Assembly: GCF_014637725.1 (NCBI RefSeq)
Contig: NZ_BMFC01000002.1
Location: 434,907 to 498,906, forward strand
DNA length: 64,000 bases
Direction: 5' to 3'
Source: Marivita lacus
GTDB lineage: Bacteria > Pseudomonadota > Alphaproteobacteria > Rhodobacterales > Rhodobacteraceae
A model generated the notes under the pieces. That model did no database searches. It was not told the origin of the DNA and saw only the letters and a list, made by a program, of their open reading frames with translations. This document shows positions 36,380 through 48,643 of the stretch, piece by piece. The translations under genes were made by a program, and so were the position numbers. Within the stretch, counting starts at the first letter, position 1; each line of letters starts with the position of its first letter.

Positions 36380-38200
36380 ATGGACCTTCGCAACATTGCG
36401 ATCATCGCCCACGTCGACCACGGCAAGACGACGCTCGTGGACGAACTTCTGAAACAATCCGGCGCGTTCCGTGCCAACCAGGCCGTCGCGGAACGCGCGA
36501 TGGACAGCAACGACCTTGAACGCGAACGCGGCATCACCATCCTGGCCAAGGCCACGTCGGTGGAATGGAAAGGCACGCGCATCAACATCGTCGACACGCC
36601 CGGCCACGCCGATTTCGGCGGCGAGGTGGAGCGCATCCTGTCGATGGTGGACGGTGTTGTCCTGCTGGTGGACGCCGCCGAAGGCCCGATGCCGCAGACC
36701 AAGTTCGTGACCTCCAAGGCGCTGGCCCTCGGTCTGCGCCCCATCGTCGTGCTCAACAAGGTCGACAAGTCCGACGCGGAACCGGACCGCGCGCTGGACG
36801 AATGTTTTGACCTCTTCGCCAATCTCGGTGCCAACGAGGACCAGCTCGATTTCCCGCACATGTACGCCTCGGGCCGGTCTGGCTGGGCGGACACCACGCT
36901 GGAAGGGCCGCGCAAGAACCTTGACGCGCTGTTCAAGCTGATTGTCGACCACGTCCCTGCCCCCAGGCAGATCAAGCACCAGGACGAAGATTTCAGCATG
37001 CTGGCCACCACGCTGGGCGCGGATCCCTTTGTGGGCCGCATCCTGACGGGCCGCGTCGAGACCGGTCGTCTCAAGGTCGGCGCCACCGTGCAGGCTCTGA
37101 GCCGCGTCGGTCAGAAGATCGAACAGTTCCGCGTCTCCAAGATCCAGGCCTTCCGCGGCCTTGGTCCGCAGGACATCGACGAAGCGTTGGCCGGCGACAT
37201 CGTCAGCATCGCGGGCATGTCCAAGGCCACGGTGGCCGACACGATCTGCGCGCTGGCGGTTGACGTGCCGCTCAAGGCGCAACCCATCGACCCGCCCACC
37301 ATCACCGTGACCTTCGGCATCAACGACAGCCCGCTGGCAGGTCGTGACGGCAAGAAGGTGCAATCCCGCGTGATCCGTGACCGCTTGATGAAAGAGGCGG
37401 AATCCAACGTCGCCATCAAGATCAAGGACACCCCCGGCGGCGAGGCTTTCGAGGTGTCGGGTCGCGGCGAACTCCAGATGGGCGTCCTGATCGAGAACAT
37501 GCGCCGCGAAGGTTTCGAGCTGTCGATCTCGCGCCCCCGTGTCATCCTGAAGGAAGACGAGAACGGCAAGATGCTGGAGCCCGTCGAGGAAGCCACGATC
37601 GACGTGGATGACGAATATTCCGGCGCCGTGATCGAAAAGCTGACTGGCGCGCGCAAGGGTGAACTGGTCGAAATGCGTCCCGCCGGTGTCGGCAAGACCC
37701 GCATCATCGCCCATGTCCCGTCGCGCGGCCTGATCGGCTACCATGGTGAATTCCTGACCGACACGCGCGGAACGGGCGTTCTGAACCGCGTGTTCCACGG
37801 CTGGACACCCCACAAGGGGCCGATTCCTGGTCGCCGCGCCGGTGTGCTGATCTCGATGGAAAACGGTGTGTCCGTGGCCTACGCGCTCTGGAACCTCGAA
37901 GAGCGGGGCCGCATGTTCATCGGTGCCCAGGAGGCGATCTATACCGGCATGATCATCGGCGAACACAGCCGCGAAAACGATCTCGAGGTGAATCCGCTCA
38001 AGGGCAAGAAACTGACAAACGTGCGCGCCTCGGGCACCGATGACGCGGTGCGCCTGACCACCCCGATCACGCTCTCGCTGGAAGAGGCGATTGCCTATAT
38101 CAACGATGACGAACTGGTCGAGGTGACGCCGAACTCGATCCGTCTGCGCAAGCGTTACCTCGATCCGCATGAACGCAAGCGGATGTCAAAGACGCTCTGA
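36380..38200 (+). CDS. typA: Translational GTPase TypA/BipA
   Basis: 606-residue ribosome-associated GTPase used in ribosome assembly and stress adaptation. The G1 motif AHVDHGKT (10-17), switch I DLERERGITI, G3 DTPGHADFGGEV and G4 NKVDKSDAEP are intact. EF-G-like domains II, III and V and the TypA-specific C-terminal domain (VKSRVI-type region, SRGLIGYHGEFLTDTRGTGV, NVRASGTDDAVRLTTP) follow. The start at 36380 (MDLRNIAIIAHVDHG) is at the family position; the upstream extension is not homologous. Confidence 0.97.
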   Translation: MDLRNIAIIAHVDHGKTTLVDELLKQSGAFRANQAVAERAMDSNDLERERGITILAKATSVEWKGTRINIVDTPGHADFGGEVERILSMVDGVVLLVDAAEGPMPQTKFVTSKALALGLRPIVVLNKVDKSDAEPDRALDECFDLFANLGANEDQLDFPHMYASGRSGWADTTLEGPRKNLDALFKLIVDHVPAPRQIKHQDEDFSMLATTLGADPFVGRILTGRVETGRLKVGATVQALSRVGQKIEQFRVSKIQAFRGLGPQDIDEALAGDIVSIAGMSKATVADTICALAVDVPLKAQPIDPPTITVTFGINDSPLAGRDGKKVQSRVIRDRLMKEAESNVAIKIKDTPGGEAFEVSGRGELQMGVLIENMRREGFELSISRPRVILKEDENGKMLEPVEEATIDVDDEYSGAVIEKLTGARKGELVEMRPAGVGKTRIIAHVPSRGLIGYHGEFLTDTRGTGVLNRVFHGWTPHKGPIPGRRAGVLISMENGVSVAYALWNLEERGRMFIGAQEAIYTGMIIGEHSRENDLEVNPLKGKKLTNVRASGTDDAVRLTTPITLSLEEAIAYINDDELVEVTPNSIRLRKRYLDPHERKRMSKTL

Positions 38201-38254
38201 CGCTTTTCAGCCCTCACGGGCTTCATCGCGAAGAAAGCCTGCACGGACTTGATG

Positions 38255-38287
38255 AGCGGCGCATACCGAAAGGTCTGCGCCGCTTTT
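38255..38287 (+). terminator. Terminator of typA
   Basis: Stem AGCGGCGCA (38255-38263) / TGCGCCGCT (38276-38284) followed by TTT, next to the convergent DUF1330 gene. Confidence 0.85.
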
Positions 38288-38289
38288 CG

Positions 38290-38577
38290 TTATTCGGTCG
38301 TTTCGACGATCAGCAATTCGCGCTCGGACGCGCCGCGCGCATGGTCCAGCGCGCGCTGGTATTCGGGGCTGTTGTAGCAGGCCTCGGCGTCCTCGATCGA
38401 CGGGAACCTCGCCACCACATTGCGCGGCCGTTCCTGCCCCTCAAGCTGCACGTAACGGCCGCCACGGGCAATGAACTGCCCGCCATGTTTGGAAATCGCC
38501 GGTCCCGCAAGTTCGGCATATTTGGCATAGGCGTCGGGGTCGGTCACCGTGACATGGGCGATCCAGAGTGCAGGCAT
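38290..38577 (-). CDS. DUF1330 domain protein
   Basis: 95-residue ferredoxin-like (dimeric alpha/beta barrel) protein. The pattern PALWIAHVTVTDPDAYAKYAELAGPAISKHGGQFIARGG, followed by VARFPSIEDAEACYNSPEYQ, is characteristic of DUF1330. The function is unknown; related folds are small monooxygenases or chlorite-dismutase-like. Only three bases separate it from the alaS stop on the same strand, so it is probably read with alaS. Confidence 0.92.
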   Translation of the reverse strand: MPALWIAHVTVTDPDAYAKYAELAGPAISKHGGQFIARGGRYVQLEGQERPRNVVARFPSIEDAEACYNSPEYQRALDHARGASERELLIVETTE

Positions 38578-38580
38578 GGT

Positions 38581-41256
<2,676 letters not shown>

Positions 41257-41362
41257 GTGTGACCTGACCTGCAAGGTATTCGGGGTCCGGGCATTTCCGG
41301 TTCGGCCTGAAATAGCCCTTGCCAGAGGGGCTGTCCACAGCAGAGGTCACCCGGAAACGGAA

Positions 41363-41388
41363 ACAGGGTGGCGCATTCGCCACCCTGT
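41363..41388 (-). terminator. Terminator of recA
   Basis: Perfect 11-bp stem ACAGGGTGGCG (41363-41373) / CGCCACCCTGT (41378-41388) with a 4-nt loop, followed on the minus strand by TTTCCGTTTCC. Confidence 0.8.
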
Positions 41389-41450
41389 CCGAGGTATTTT
41401 GGGCGTCATGTCTGAACCCGGGCCGTTTCGTCAGTCGCCGTCGGCGTGCC

Positions 41451-42530
<1,080 letters not shown>

Positions 42531-42581
42531 TGCTTTCGATCCTTATTCCACACCCCGTCCGGGGCGGCAATTACTGCTTTT

Positions 42582-42596
42582 GTTCGCCTCTTGTTC
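42582..42596. promoter_or_regulatory. LexA (SOS) box of recA
   Basis: GTTC at 42582-42585 and GTTC at 42593-42596, separated by exactly seven bases, the direct-repeat LexA site of Rhodobacter-type alphaproteobacteria (GTTC-N7-GTTC). It lies 52 bp upstream of the recA start codon. Confidence 0.9.
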
Positions 42597-42679
42597 TCAT
42601 GTCTTATGAGACCAAAACGCGAACATTTCAACGTTTATTTTCACAAGCACTGTTGCGCGCTTTGGTTAAGGAGTGGTTT

Positions 42680-42715
42680 ATGAAACCGAAAATGGGATCG
42701 GAGCGGCGCGCATGA
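42680..42715 (+). CDS. Eleven-codon leader ORF overlapping the sulfotransferase-like gene
   Basis: ATG at 42680 has the best ribosome site of the locus, AAGGAG ending seven bases before it, and encodes MKPKMGSERRA. Its TGA (42713-42715) overlaps the ATG of the next gene (42712) as ATGA. This is the geometry of a translationally coupled leader peptide. No regulatory codon run (such as repeated rare codons) is obvious. Confidence 0.5.
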   Translation: MKPKMGSERRA

Positions 42716-43317
42716 TGGTGTTTTGGAACGCACGGCTGGTGCTCTTGTCGGTGCCCAAAACCGGAACGCATGCCTATACGCAGGCGCTGGGTCCACTTGC
42801 GTCGATGGTGGTAACCGATCCCCCCGAACTTAAACACGCGCCGGTCTATCGCTACAACCGCTTCTTCCGCCCGATGTTCGAGAAAATGGGCGCACCCGAC
42901 ATGGAATTGGTCGCGGTGATCCGCGAACCGCTGGACTGGCTGGGAAGCTGGTATCGCTACCGCCAGCGCCCGGCGCTGCAGGGCCGTGCGACTTCGACAC
43001 GGGGACTCAGTTTTGATGCGTTTCTTACAGCTGCCTGCGAAGACACCCCTTCTGCCTTTGCCAATGTCGGCAACCAGGCAAAATTCGTGGAGGCGCGGCC
43101 GAATGGCACCGTCGTCACGCATTTCTTTCGCTACGAGGATCAGGCCGGGTTGCGTGCTTTTCTGACTGACCGGCTGGGCGATCTGCCCGAAATCCCCAAC
43201 GCGAATGTTTCGCCTCGGCTGTCGCTTGAGGCCTCTCCCGAAGTCAAGGTACGGGTGCGCAAGGCGCGGGCAGCCGAGTTTGCGTTGTGGGAATCGATCC
43301 CGGTGCGGGGCGGTTGA
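42712..43317 (+). CDS. Sulfotransferase-like protein
   Basis: 201-residue protein with the start of the PAPS-sulfotransferase fold: LVLLSVPKTGTHAYTQAL gives the 5'-phosphosulfate loop (PKTGT), and AVIREPLDWLGSWYRYRQR matches the 3'-phosphate-binding REP..S stretch. It is short compared with the usual 250-300 residues, so activity is uncertain. Typical roles are sulfation of lipids or polysaccharides. It is divergent from recA and convergent with cckA. The start is ambiguous between two adjacent ATG codons. Confidence 0.75.
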   Translation: MMVFWNARLVLLSVPKTGTHAYTQALGPLASMVVTDPPELKHAPVYRYNRFFRPMFEKMGAPDMELVAVIREPLDWLGSWYRYRQRPALQGRATSTRGLSFDAFLTAACEDTPSAFANVGNQAKFVEARPNGTVVTHFFRYEDQAGLRAFLTDRLGDLPEIPNANVSPRLSLEASPEVKVRVRKARAAEFALWESIPVRGG

Positions 43318-43328
43318 TCTGCGCGGCC

Positions 43329-45644
43329 CTATTGCAAATTTGTCGGTGTGGCCGTCGCCAATTGCTGATTGACGATCGACGTCAGTTCTGTCAGCGAGAA
43401 TGGCTTGGCCAGAAAGGCCGACGCCTCGATCCGCGTGCCTTCGGATTTGAACACGTCCTCGGCATAGCCCGACATGAACACCACCGGCACGTCGGGCCGC
43501 ATCTGACGTGCTTGGCGCACCCAGCTTGGCCCATCCAGACCGGGCATCACCACATCCGTGACGAACACGTCCACCTTGAGATCCGCGTCCTTCAAGAGCT
43601 CCAGCGCGTCCTCGGCTGTGCTGGCCTCGATCACCCGGAAGCCGCGATGCGCCAGTGCGCGGGACGCAAAGGCGCGCACCGGTGCCTCGTCCTCGACCAG
43701 AAGCACAACGCCATCGCCGAATCGCACAGGCGACATCCGTGGCGGGTCGGGAATGACCGGGCGTTCGATCACCGGATCGTCGCAGACCGGAAACATCAGG
43801 GTAAAGACGCTGCCCTTGCCCGGCGTGCTGTCCACGAAGATGAACCCGCCGGTCTGCTTGACGATTCCATAGACCGTCGACAGACCCAGACCGGTGCCTT
43901 CGCCGGTGCGCTTGGTGGTGTAGAACGGCTCGAATATCTTTTCGAGCTTGTCCGCCGCGATCCCGATCCCGGAATCCTGCACCCGCACCACAACATAGGC
44001 GCCCGCCGGAACGCGGGCGCGCCCGTGTACCAAAGGCTTGTGCAGCACGCGTTCATCGGTTTCGATCAGGATCGTGCCCCCCTTGGTCATCGCGTCACGC
44101 GCATTGACGACGAGGTTCATCATCACCTGTTCCAGCTGCCGCTTGTCGGCGCGAATGGGTGGCAATCCGGGGTTCTGGCGTAGGTCGAGCGCGACTTTCT
44201 CGCCCACCAGCCGGTTGAGCAGATGTGTCAGGTCCGACAGGATGTCGCGAAGGTCCAGACGTTCTGGGCGCAGGGTCTGCTTGCGCGAGAAGGCCAGCAA
44301 CTGGCCGACAAGCGCCGCCGCGCGATTGGCGTTCTGATGGATCTGCACAAGGTCGCCGTATTCGGGATCACCCTTGTCATGGCGCAAGAGCAACAGGTCG
44401 CAATGCCCTGAAATCGCCGTCAAAAGATTGTTGAAATCATGCGCGACACCGCCTGCAAGCTGGCCGATCGCCTGCATCTTCTGGCTTTGCACGAATTGCG
44501 CCTCGAGGCTCTTGAGTTCGGTGGCATCGTTCAGCACCGCCACCAGAAGCACCTTGCCTTCTTCGACCACGCGGGTGAGCGTGACCTGTACGAAGGTCTC
44601 CTGTTCGGGGCGGATCAGGCGCAGGAATTCCGACCGTCCCAGCCCCTTTCCCGCCGCCGCATCGGTCAGCCAGTCCGGGATCGACCGGCCCAACCCCTCC
44701 ATCAGGTCGCCAAGGCTGCGGTCGGTTTCGATATCGGCAATCAGCAGGACACGGGCGCAGCGATTGGCCTGTGCGATTTCGCCGCGCGGCGTGACCTTGA
44801 GCAAGGGCACAGGCAAGGCCTCGAACCCCATGTCATCGGTCGGCAACGCGCCGGGATCGGGCCTTGGCACAAACACCACCTCTTCGCGGCCCATCCCGGC
44901 GGGATGCACGTTGATGGTGAAATCCATCACCTCGCCCTCGGACCGGACGCGGTGGGTTTGCCCGGATCGCAGCGGCGGGTCGGTGATCAGGTCTTCGACA
45001 ACGCGCACGCGACCCCCGGCCAGTTCCCGCGCGGCGGCATTCATCCAGAGCACGGTGCCCCCGCGCCCGACCGTCAGCGTGGGGTAAGCCACCTTGGCCT
45101 GCGATGCGGGATCATCCCGCGCGAGGAACAGATCAAGCCGCCAGAGCAACGCAGAGCGCCCCACCTGGTGGGCGACGACCCGCAGGTGCCGGTCCGGCAG
45201 CACGATCCTTTCGCTCGCGATTCCCTCGGCCAGTGCTGCGGATTGCACCCGGTGGATCAGCCCGGCAGCATCAGCCACCTGTCCGCCCATGATATCGCGC
45301 AGCATCCTGCCATTGCCTGCACCAAACGCCTTTGCCGCCGCGCGATTGGCGCTGACCACCTGCCCTTGCAGGTCAGACAAGAGACAGGGCGCCACATCAT
45401 GTTCGACCAGCAGCGCCATGTTTTTAAATGCCTTTCGTTGGAGATGACCACGCAGACCAACGAGGATGATCCGACCGACACAGGCCAGTGTCAGGGCAGT
45501 CGCAACCGCTGCAAGGCCCTTGCGCATCCTGTCATCCGGAGCCGCCAAAGCCAGCCCCGCGGCCACCAGCGCGCAGACCACCAGCAGTGTGGTCGCGGAC
45601 AGGATGGGTCGGGAGTGCAGCGCGGCGCGGTCGGGAAAGGTCAT
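43329..45644 (-). CDS. cckA: Hybrid histidine kinase CckA
   Basis: 771-residue hybrid kinase at the head of the CckA-ChpT-CtrA phosphorelay. Two transmembrane helices (about 12-34 and 46-64) are followed by PAS-like domains (about 75-370), the HisKA domain with GQLAGGVAHDFNNLLTAISG (His402), HATPase_c (DSGIGIAADKLEKIFEPFYTTK, GEGTGLGLSTVYGI) and a C-terminal receiver with phospho-acceptor Asp697 in VFVTDVVMPGLDG. The VAHDFNNLL H-box is typical of CckA. In Rhodobacter-type bacteria the relay controls motility, gene transfer agent production and c-di-GMP genes. A CtrA box lies 50-64 bp upstream. Confidence 0.95.
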   Translation of the reverse strand: MTFPDRAALHSRPILSATTLLVVCALVAAGLALAAPDDRMRKGLAAVATALTLACVGRIILVGLRGHLQRKAFKNMALLVEHDVAPCLLSDLQGQVVSANRAAAKAFGAGNGRMLRDIMGGQVADAAGLIHRVQSAALAEGIASERIVLPDRHLRVVAHQVGRSALLWRLDLFLARDDPASQAKVAYPTLTVGRGGTVLWMNAAARELAGGRVRVVEDLITDPPLRSGQTHRVRSEGEVMDFTINVHPAGMGREEVVFVPRPDPGALPTDDMGFEALPVPLLKVTPRGEIAQANRCARVLLIADIETDRSLGDLMEGLGRSIPDWLTDAAAGKGLGRSEFLRLIRPEQETFVQVTLTRVVEEGKVLLVAVLNDATELKSLEAQFVQSQKMQAIGQLAGGVAHDFNNLLTAISGHCDLLLLRHDKGDPEYGDLVQIHQNANRAAALVGQLLAFSRKQTLRPERLDLRDILSDLTHLLNRLVGEKVALDLRQNPGLPPIRADKRQLEQVMMNLVVNARDAMTKGGTILIETDERVLHKPLVHGRARVPAGAYVVVRVQDSGIGIAADKLEKIFEPFYTTKRTGEGTGLGLSTVYGIVKQTGGFIFVDSTPGKGSVFTLMFPVCDDPVIERPVIPDPPRMSPVRFGDGVVLLVEDEAPVRAFASRALAHRGFRVIEASTAEDALELLKDADLKVDVFVTDVVMPGLDGPSWVRQARQMRPDVPVVFMSGYAEDVFKSEGTRIEASAFLAKPFSLTELTSIVNQQLATATPTNLQ

Positions 45645-45693
45645 AAAGGCGGCCCCTGGAACGAAACAGTCCCGGCATAAGACCGCATGACAC

Positions 45694-45708
45694 TTAAGCG
45701 AGGCTTAA
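45694..45708. promoter_or_regulatory. CtrA box upstream of cckA
   Basis: TTAA at 45694-45697 and TTAA at 45705-45708 (then C) with exactly seven bases between (GCGAGGC). It is the canonical CtrA site, in the 95-bp gap between cckA and the RNA methyltransferase gene and upstream of the cckA start only. It implies feedback of CtrA on its own kinase. Confidence 0.8.
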
Positions 45709-45739
45709 CAAGGACACATCCTGAAGTTGTATTTTGCAT

Positions 45740-46891
45740 TCATGTTCGTGTCAAGACCGCCACGAAGAAGCCATCCCCGCCCTGATCCAGACCGAACCGC
45801 GTTTGCTTCGTGCAGACCCAACCGGGGTGGCGCGACAGGAACCCGTCGATCTGGGCCTCGTTCTCGCAATTCAGCACCGAACAGGTCGCATAGGCCAGCG
45901 CACCGCCCAGCCCGACGAGACCAGCCACGCGATCGAGGATACCCGCTTGCGTCTGGGTCAGCGCCGCAAGCCGATCCGGGGTCAGCCGCCATTTGCCCTC
46001 GGGCGCGCGACGCCACGACCCGCTGCCGGAACAGGGTACGTCGCAAAGCACCAGATCATACGGGCCTTTCGGGCGATCCACGAGCCTCACCGACGCCCCG
46101 GCGCGCAGGGCGCGGTCGGGCAGATCGGACATGCGGCGCGGATCGGCATCATGCGCCTCGACCGGGCCACGCAATCTGGCGGCCAGCGCGAGGGTCTTGC
46201 CGCCACCGCCCGCGCAATAGTCAAGGCAGCGCATCCCGTCTTTCAGGGGAAGCGCATCGACCACGGCCTGGCTTGCCACGTCCTGCAACTCGACCAGACC
46301 GGTGCGGAACGCCTCGGTCTGGGACACGCGCCGCGCGCCTTCCGTGACTTCCAGCGCGGTGTCCGACAGAGGATGCGGCGCGGTCTCCACGCCTTCGGCC
46401 TGCAACGCGGTCTGCGCGCTGTTGCGGTCTGTGGTCAGCAGATTGACCCGCAGGAACACCTGCGCACGGTGGCGCAAGGCCTCGGCGGTTGCCTCAGCTT
46501 TGTCCGCCAAGTCATTGACAAATATGCCCTGTATCCAATCTGGAAGGTCCAGCGCCTCGGCCCCGTCTGGCGCATGGCCTGCTGCAAGTTCCTCGTCCGA
46601 CAAGGGGTCCAGCGCGTAGCCTTCACCGATGAACACGGTCGCAGGGTCCTGCCCGGTTTGACGCAACCGGCCCAGCACACGCGCGCGCCCCGAGGTTCCG
46701 CCACCAAGCGCGGCCGTGCTGCGCCAGCAGCGCAGGATGTCATAGACATGGTCGCGGATCGCCGCTCGGTCCTTGGATCCGGCAAAGCGCGATTTGCGCG
46801 CCCAGGTGGTCAGCGCCTTTTCCGCCGGTTCCCCGGCCTCGATCTGGTCCAGTACGGCGGCGGCGGCGGCCCATCTTGCGGCGGGTGTCAT
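45740..46891 (-). CDS. RsmB/NOP-family RNA (cytosine-C5) methyltransferase
   Basis: 383-residue SAM-dependent methyltransferase for rRNA (or tRNA). The N-terminal helical part is NusB-like (ARWAAAAAVLDQIEAGEPAEKAL). The Rossmann domain has LDYCAGGGGKTLALA for SAM, DVPCSGSG with the first catalytic-site Cys, and YATCSVLNCENEAQI with the nucleophilic TCS Cys. In this window its upstream neighbour is a decayed guaB tail (stop 18 bases before this ATG), suggesting an ancestral guaB-methyltransferase operon. Confidence 0.92.
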   Translation of the reverse strand: MTPAARWAAAAAVLDQIEAGEPAEKALTTWARKSRFAGSKDRAAIRDHVYDILRCWRSTAALGGGTSGRARVLGRLRQTGQDPATVFIGEGYALDPLSDEELAAGHAPDGAEALDLPDWIQGIFVNDLADKAEATAEALRHRAQVFLRVNLLTTDRNSAQTALQAEGVETAPHPLSDTALEVTEGARRVSQTEAFRTGLVELQDVASQAVVDALPLKDGMRCLDYCAGGGGKTLALAARLRGPVEAHDADPRRMSDLPDRALRAGASVRLVDRPKGPYDLVLCDVPCSGSGSWRRAPEGKWRLTPDRLAALTQTQAGILDRVAGLVGLGGALAYATCSVLNCENEAQIDGFLSRHPGWVCTKQTRFGLDQGGDGFFVAVLTRT

Positions 46892-46909
46892 GCGGGCAGG
46901 CTCAAGCGA

Positions 46910-46969
46910 TCAGCCAAGGCAGTGGTTCGGAGCTTCGCAGGTGATCTGCACGTCATGCATCTGATATTC
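46910..46969 (-). pseudogene. Remnant of the guaB 3' end
   Basis: Read on the minus strand, these 60 bases give EYQMHDVQITCEAPNHCLG and a stop. The intact GuaB of this window ends [19 protein letters not shown] and a stop: 11 of 19 residues and 39 of 60 bases agree when the stops are aligned. Both Arg codons of the intact copy appear as Cys (TGC). Upstream of the remnant the sequence turns AT-rich and unrelated. Its stop is 18 bases before the methyltransferase start, as in a tightly packed operon. The similarity was found by eye, without a search. Confidence 0.75.
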
Positions 46970-47172
46970 ATTTATCCATTATCTCTTGTTTTCATTCGAT
47001 ATTCCACTTTCCCTGGATCAATCTGATTCAGTCACGGACCATCAGATCGTGCATCTACGCGCGAAAAAGGCTGGATGGAAGGCTGCCTTCCTGTTCAGGA
47101 AGCGACGCGACCTCAGGCACCGGTGCCAATTTTCAGCGCTTGCGGTGAAACATCTCGAATGCCTCTGCGTCC

Positions 47173-47691
47173 TCAGCCGATACCGCGCAAGCGAAGGTCG
47201 TATGTCACCATGTCAGGTGCCCAGCTTGGCGCAGGTGCAAAGAGATCCCGCCGGGCCCCCAGCCTTTTCGCCAACCTTTGTGACCGATGATTGTTTTCAG
47301 CGATCCGGATCAACATACGGTCGAAACCCGGGTCCCGGAGGATATGGTGCAAATAGGCTGTTGCTGCTTCATATGCATATCCTCGCGCTTCGTAGGTTCC
47401 GTTCCATATCGCCCATGTCAGGTCAGGGGGTTCTTCCAAGGTCAGCCTGAGCGCCCCCACATGCCCGATCGGTGCGTCGGACGCCTTGTCGATCATGACA
47501 AAGCGGCCACTGTCGCGCAGCGTCCAATGGCCAACCATGATCGCGAACTTTTCGAATGCGCCCACAGCATCATATGGGCCACCCACGAACGCGCTCCGGT
47601 CACTGGCGCAATAGGCGGTGTAGGCTGCAAGATGGTGTAGCTGGGGGCGCAGCAACACAAGACGCTCGGTTTCGATCATGGTGTTTTCCAT
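47173..47691 (-). CDS. GNAT-family N-acetyltransferase (RimJ/RimL type)
   Basis: 172-residue acetyltransferase. ETERLVLLRPQLHHLAAYTAY at the start, then TWAIWNGTYEARGYAYEAATAYLHHILRDPGFDRMLIRIAENNHRSQRLAKRLGAR, follow the RimJ/RimL pattern; the acetyl-CoA loop is the YEARGYAYEA region. The start may be 47691 or the ATG 12 bases inside (MIETERL), which has GGAAAA upstream. It is the last gene of the creatininase operon, 28 bp after the isoaspartyl peptidase. Its substrate may be an amine product of the pathway, but that is a guess. Confidence 0.85.
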   Translation of the reverse strand: MENTMIETERLVLLRPQLHHLAAYTAYCASDRSAFVGGPYDAVGAFEKFAIMVGHWTLRDSGRFVMIDKASDAPIGHVGALRLTLEEPPDLTWAIWNGTYEARGYAYEAATAYLHHILRDPGFDRMLIRIAENNHRSQRLAKRLGARRDLFAPAPSWAPDMVTYDLRLRGIG

Positions 47692-47719
47692 GCTCAGGTT
47701 CGGCGGGCCCAAAGCCAAG

Positions 47720-48643
47720 TCAGCGGTAGATCAACGTGCTCAGGGGCAGGTCACTTCCAACCGACCCACGGTACATGCCTTCACAGTTGAACGGCATCGC
47801 GATCCGGCCTGCCGCGTCGACCGCGATCACCCCGCCCGATCCGTCATTCGGAGCAAGATCGTTCATGACGACAAAGTCCGCCGCCTGCTCCACGGTTTCC
47901 CCGAGATGGCGCATCCGGGCGCTGATTTCGGCGGCTGCGGTCCAGCGGGTGAAGATCTCGCCATGCCCCGTCCCGGATACGGCACAGCTTGCGTCATCAG
48001 CGAATGACCCCGCGCCGATGCAGGGCGTATCCCCGACGCGGCCCGGTGCCTTGGCGGTCATCCCTCCGGTCGAGGTCGCTGCCGCCACATGGCCGTGACT
48101 GTCGCAGGCAACCGCACCAACCGTGCCATGACGGCGGGCGGGGTCGTCGTTTTCCGCGCCTTTTGCGCGCATCTCCAGTGTCTCTTGCAACGCATCCCAG
48201 CGGGCTTGCGTGAAGAAATAGGGTGCCTCTTCAAAGGGCAGCCCCGCATCGCGCGCGATCCTTAGGGCGTTGTCGCCGATGAGCATGACATGCTCGGTCC
48301 GCTCCATTATGGCGCGGGCGGCGCGGATGGGGTTGCGCGGCCCGAACAGACCGGCAACAGCCCCGGCCCGCCGGTTCGCCCCGTCCATGATGGCGGCATC
48401 CATTTCCTGCTTGCCTTCGGCGGTGAACACCGCGCCGCGCGCTGCGTTGAACAAAGGCTCATCCTCCAGCGCGCACACCGCCTCGGTGACGGCGTCCAGT
48501 GCGGCTCCGCCCTGCTTCAGCACGGCCTCACCAGCTTCGAGCGCACGGGCAAGCCCGGCATGGTAGGCGGTTTCCAGTTCGGGGGTCATCCTGGATTTCA
48601 GGATGGTTCCGGCACCGCCATGAACGGCAAGAGCATAGGTCAT
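47720..48643 (-). CDS. Isoaspartyl peptidase / plant-type L-asparaginase
   Basis: 307-residue N-terminal-nucleophile hydrolase precursor. MTYALAVHGGAGTI opens the protein as in the family, and autocleavage should occur before Thr174 in RRHGTVGAVACDSHGHVAAATSTGGM. The small subunit then has IGAGSFADDASCAVSGTGHGE. The enzyme removes beta-linked aspartate from isoaspartyl dipeptides and can deamidate asparagine. The start overlaps the stop of the deacetylase-like gene (ATGA). Confidence 0.93.
   Translation of the reverse strand: MTYALAVHGGAGTILKSRMTPELETAYHAGLARALEAGEAVLKQGGAALDAVTEAVCALEDEPLFNAARGAVFTAEGKQEMDAAIMDGANRRAGAVAGLFGPRNPIRAARAIMERTEHVMLIGDNALRIARDAGLPFEEAPYFFTQARWDALQETLEMRAKGAENDDPARRHGTVGAVACDSHGHVAAATSTGGMTAKAPGRVGDTPCIGAGSFADDASCAVSGTGHGEIFTRWTAAAEISARMRHLGETVEQAADFVVMNDLAPNDGSGGVIAVDAAGRIAMPFNCEGMYRGSVGSDLPLSTLIYR

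Noticed and set aside
36296-38170. 624-codon open frame antisense to typA
   Set aside because: Long antisense frames are normal in GC-rich DNA with strong third-position bias; its translation is Arg/His/Asp-rich with no family motif, while typA on the other strand is complete.
42666-42680. TTAA-N7-TTTA resembling a CtrA box
   Set aside because: One base off consensus and it coincides with the ribosome site and start of the micro-ORF, too close to the gene to be a promoter element.
46970-47172. Search for an integrase, att core or inverted repeats at the island edge
   Set aside because: Nothing beyond the guaB tail similarity and AT-rich sequence could be seen, so I do not call a specific mobile element class.
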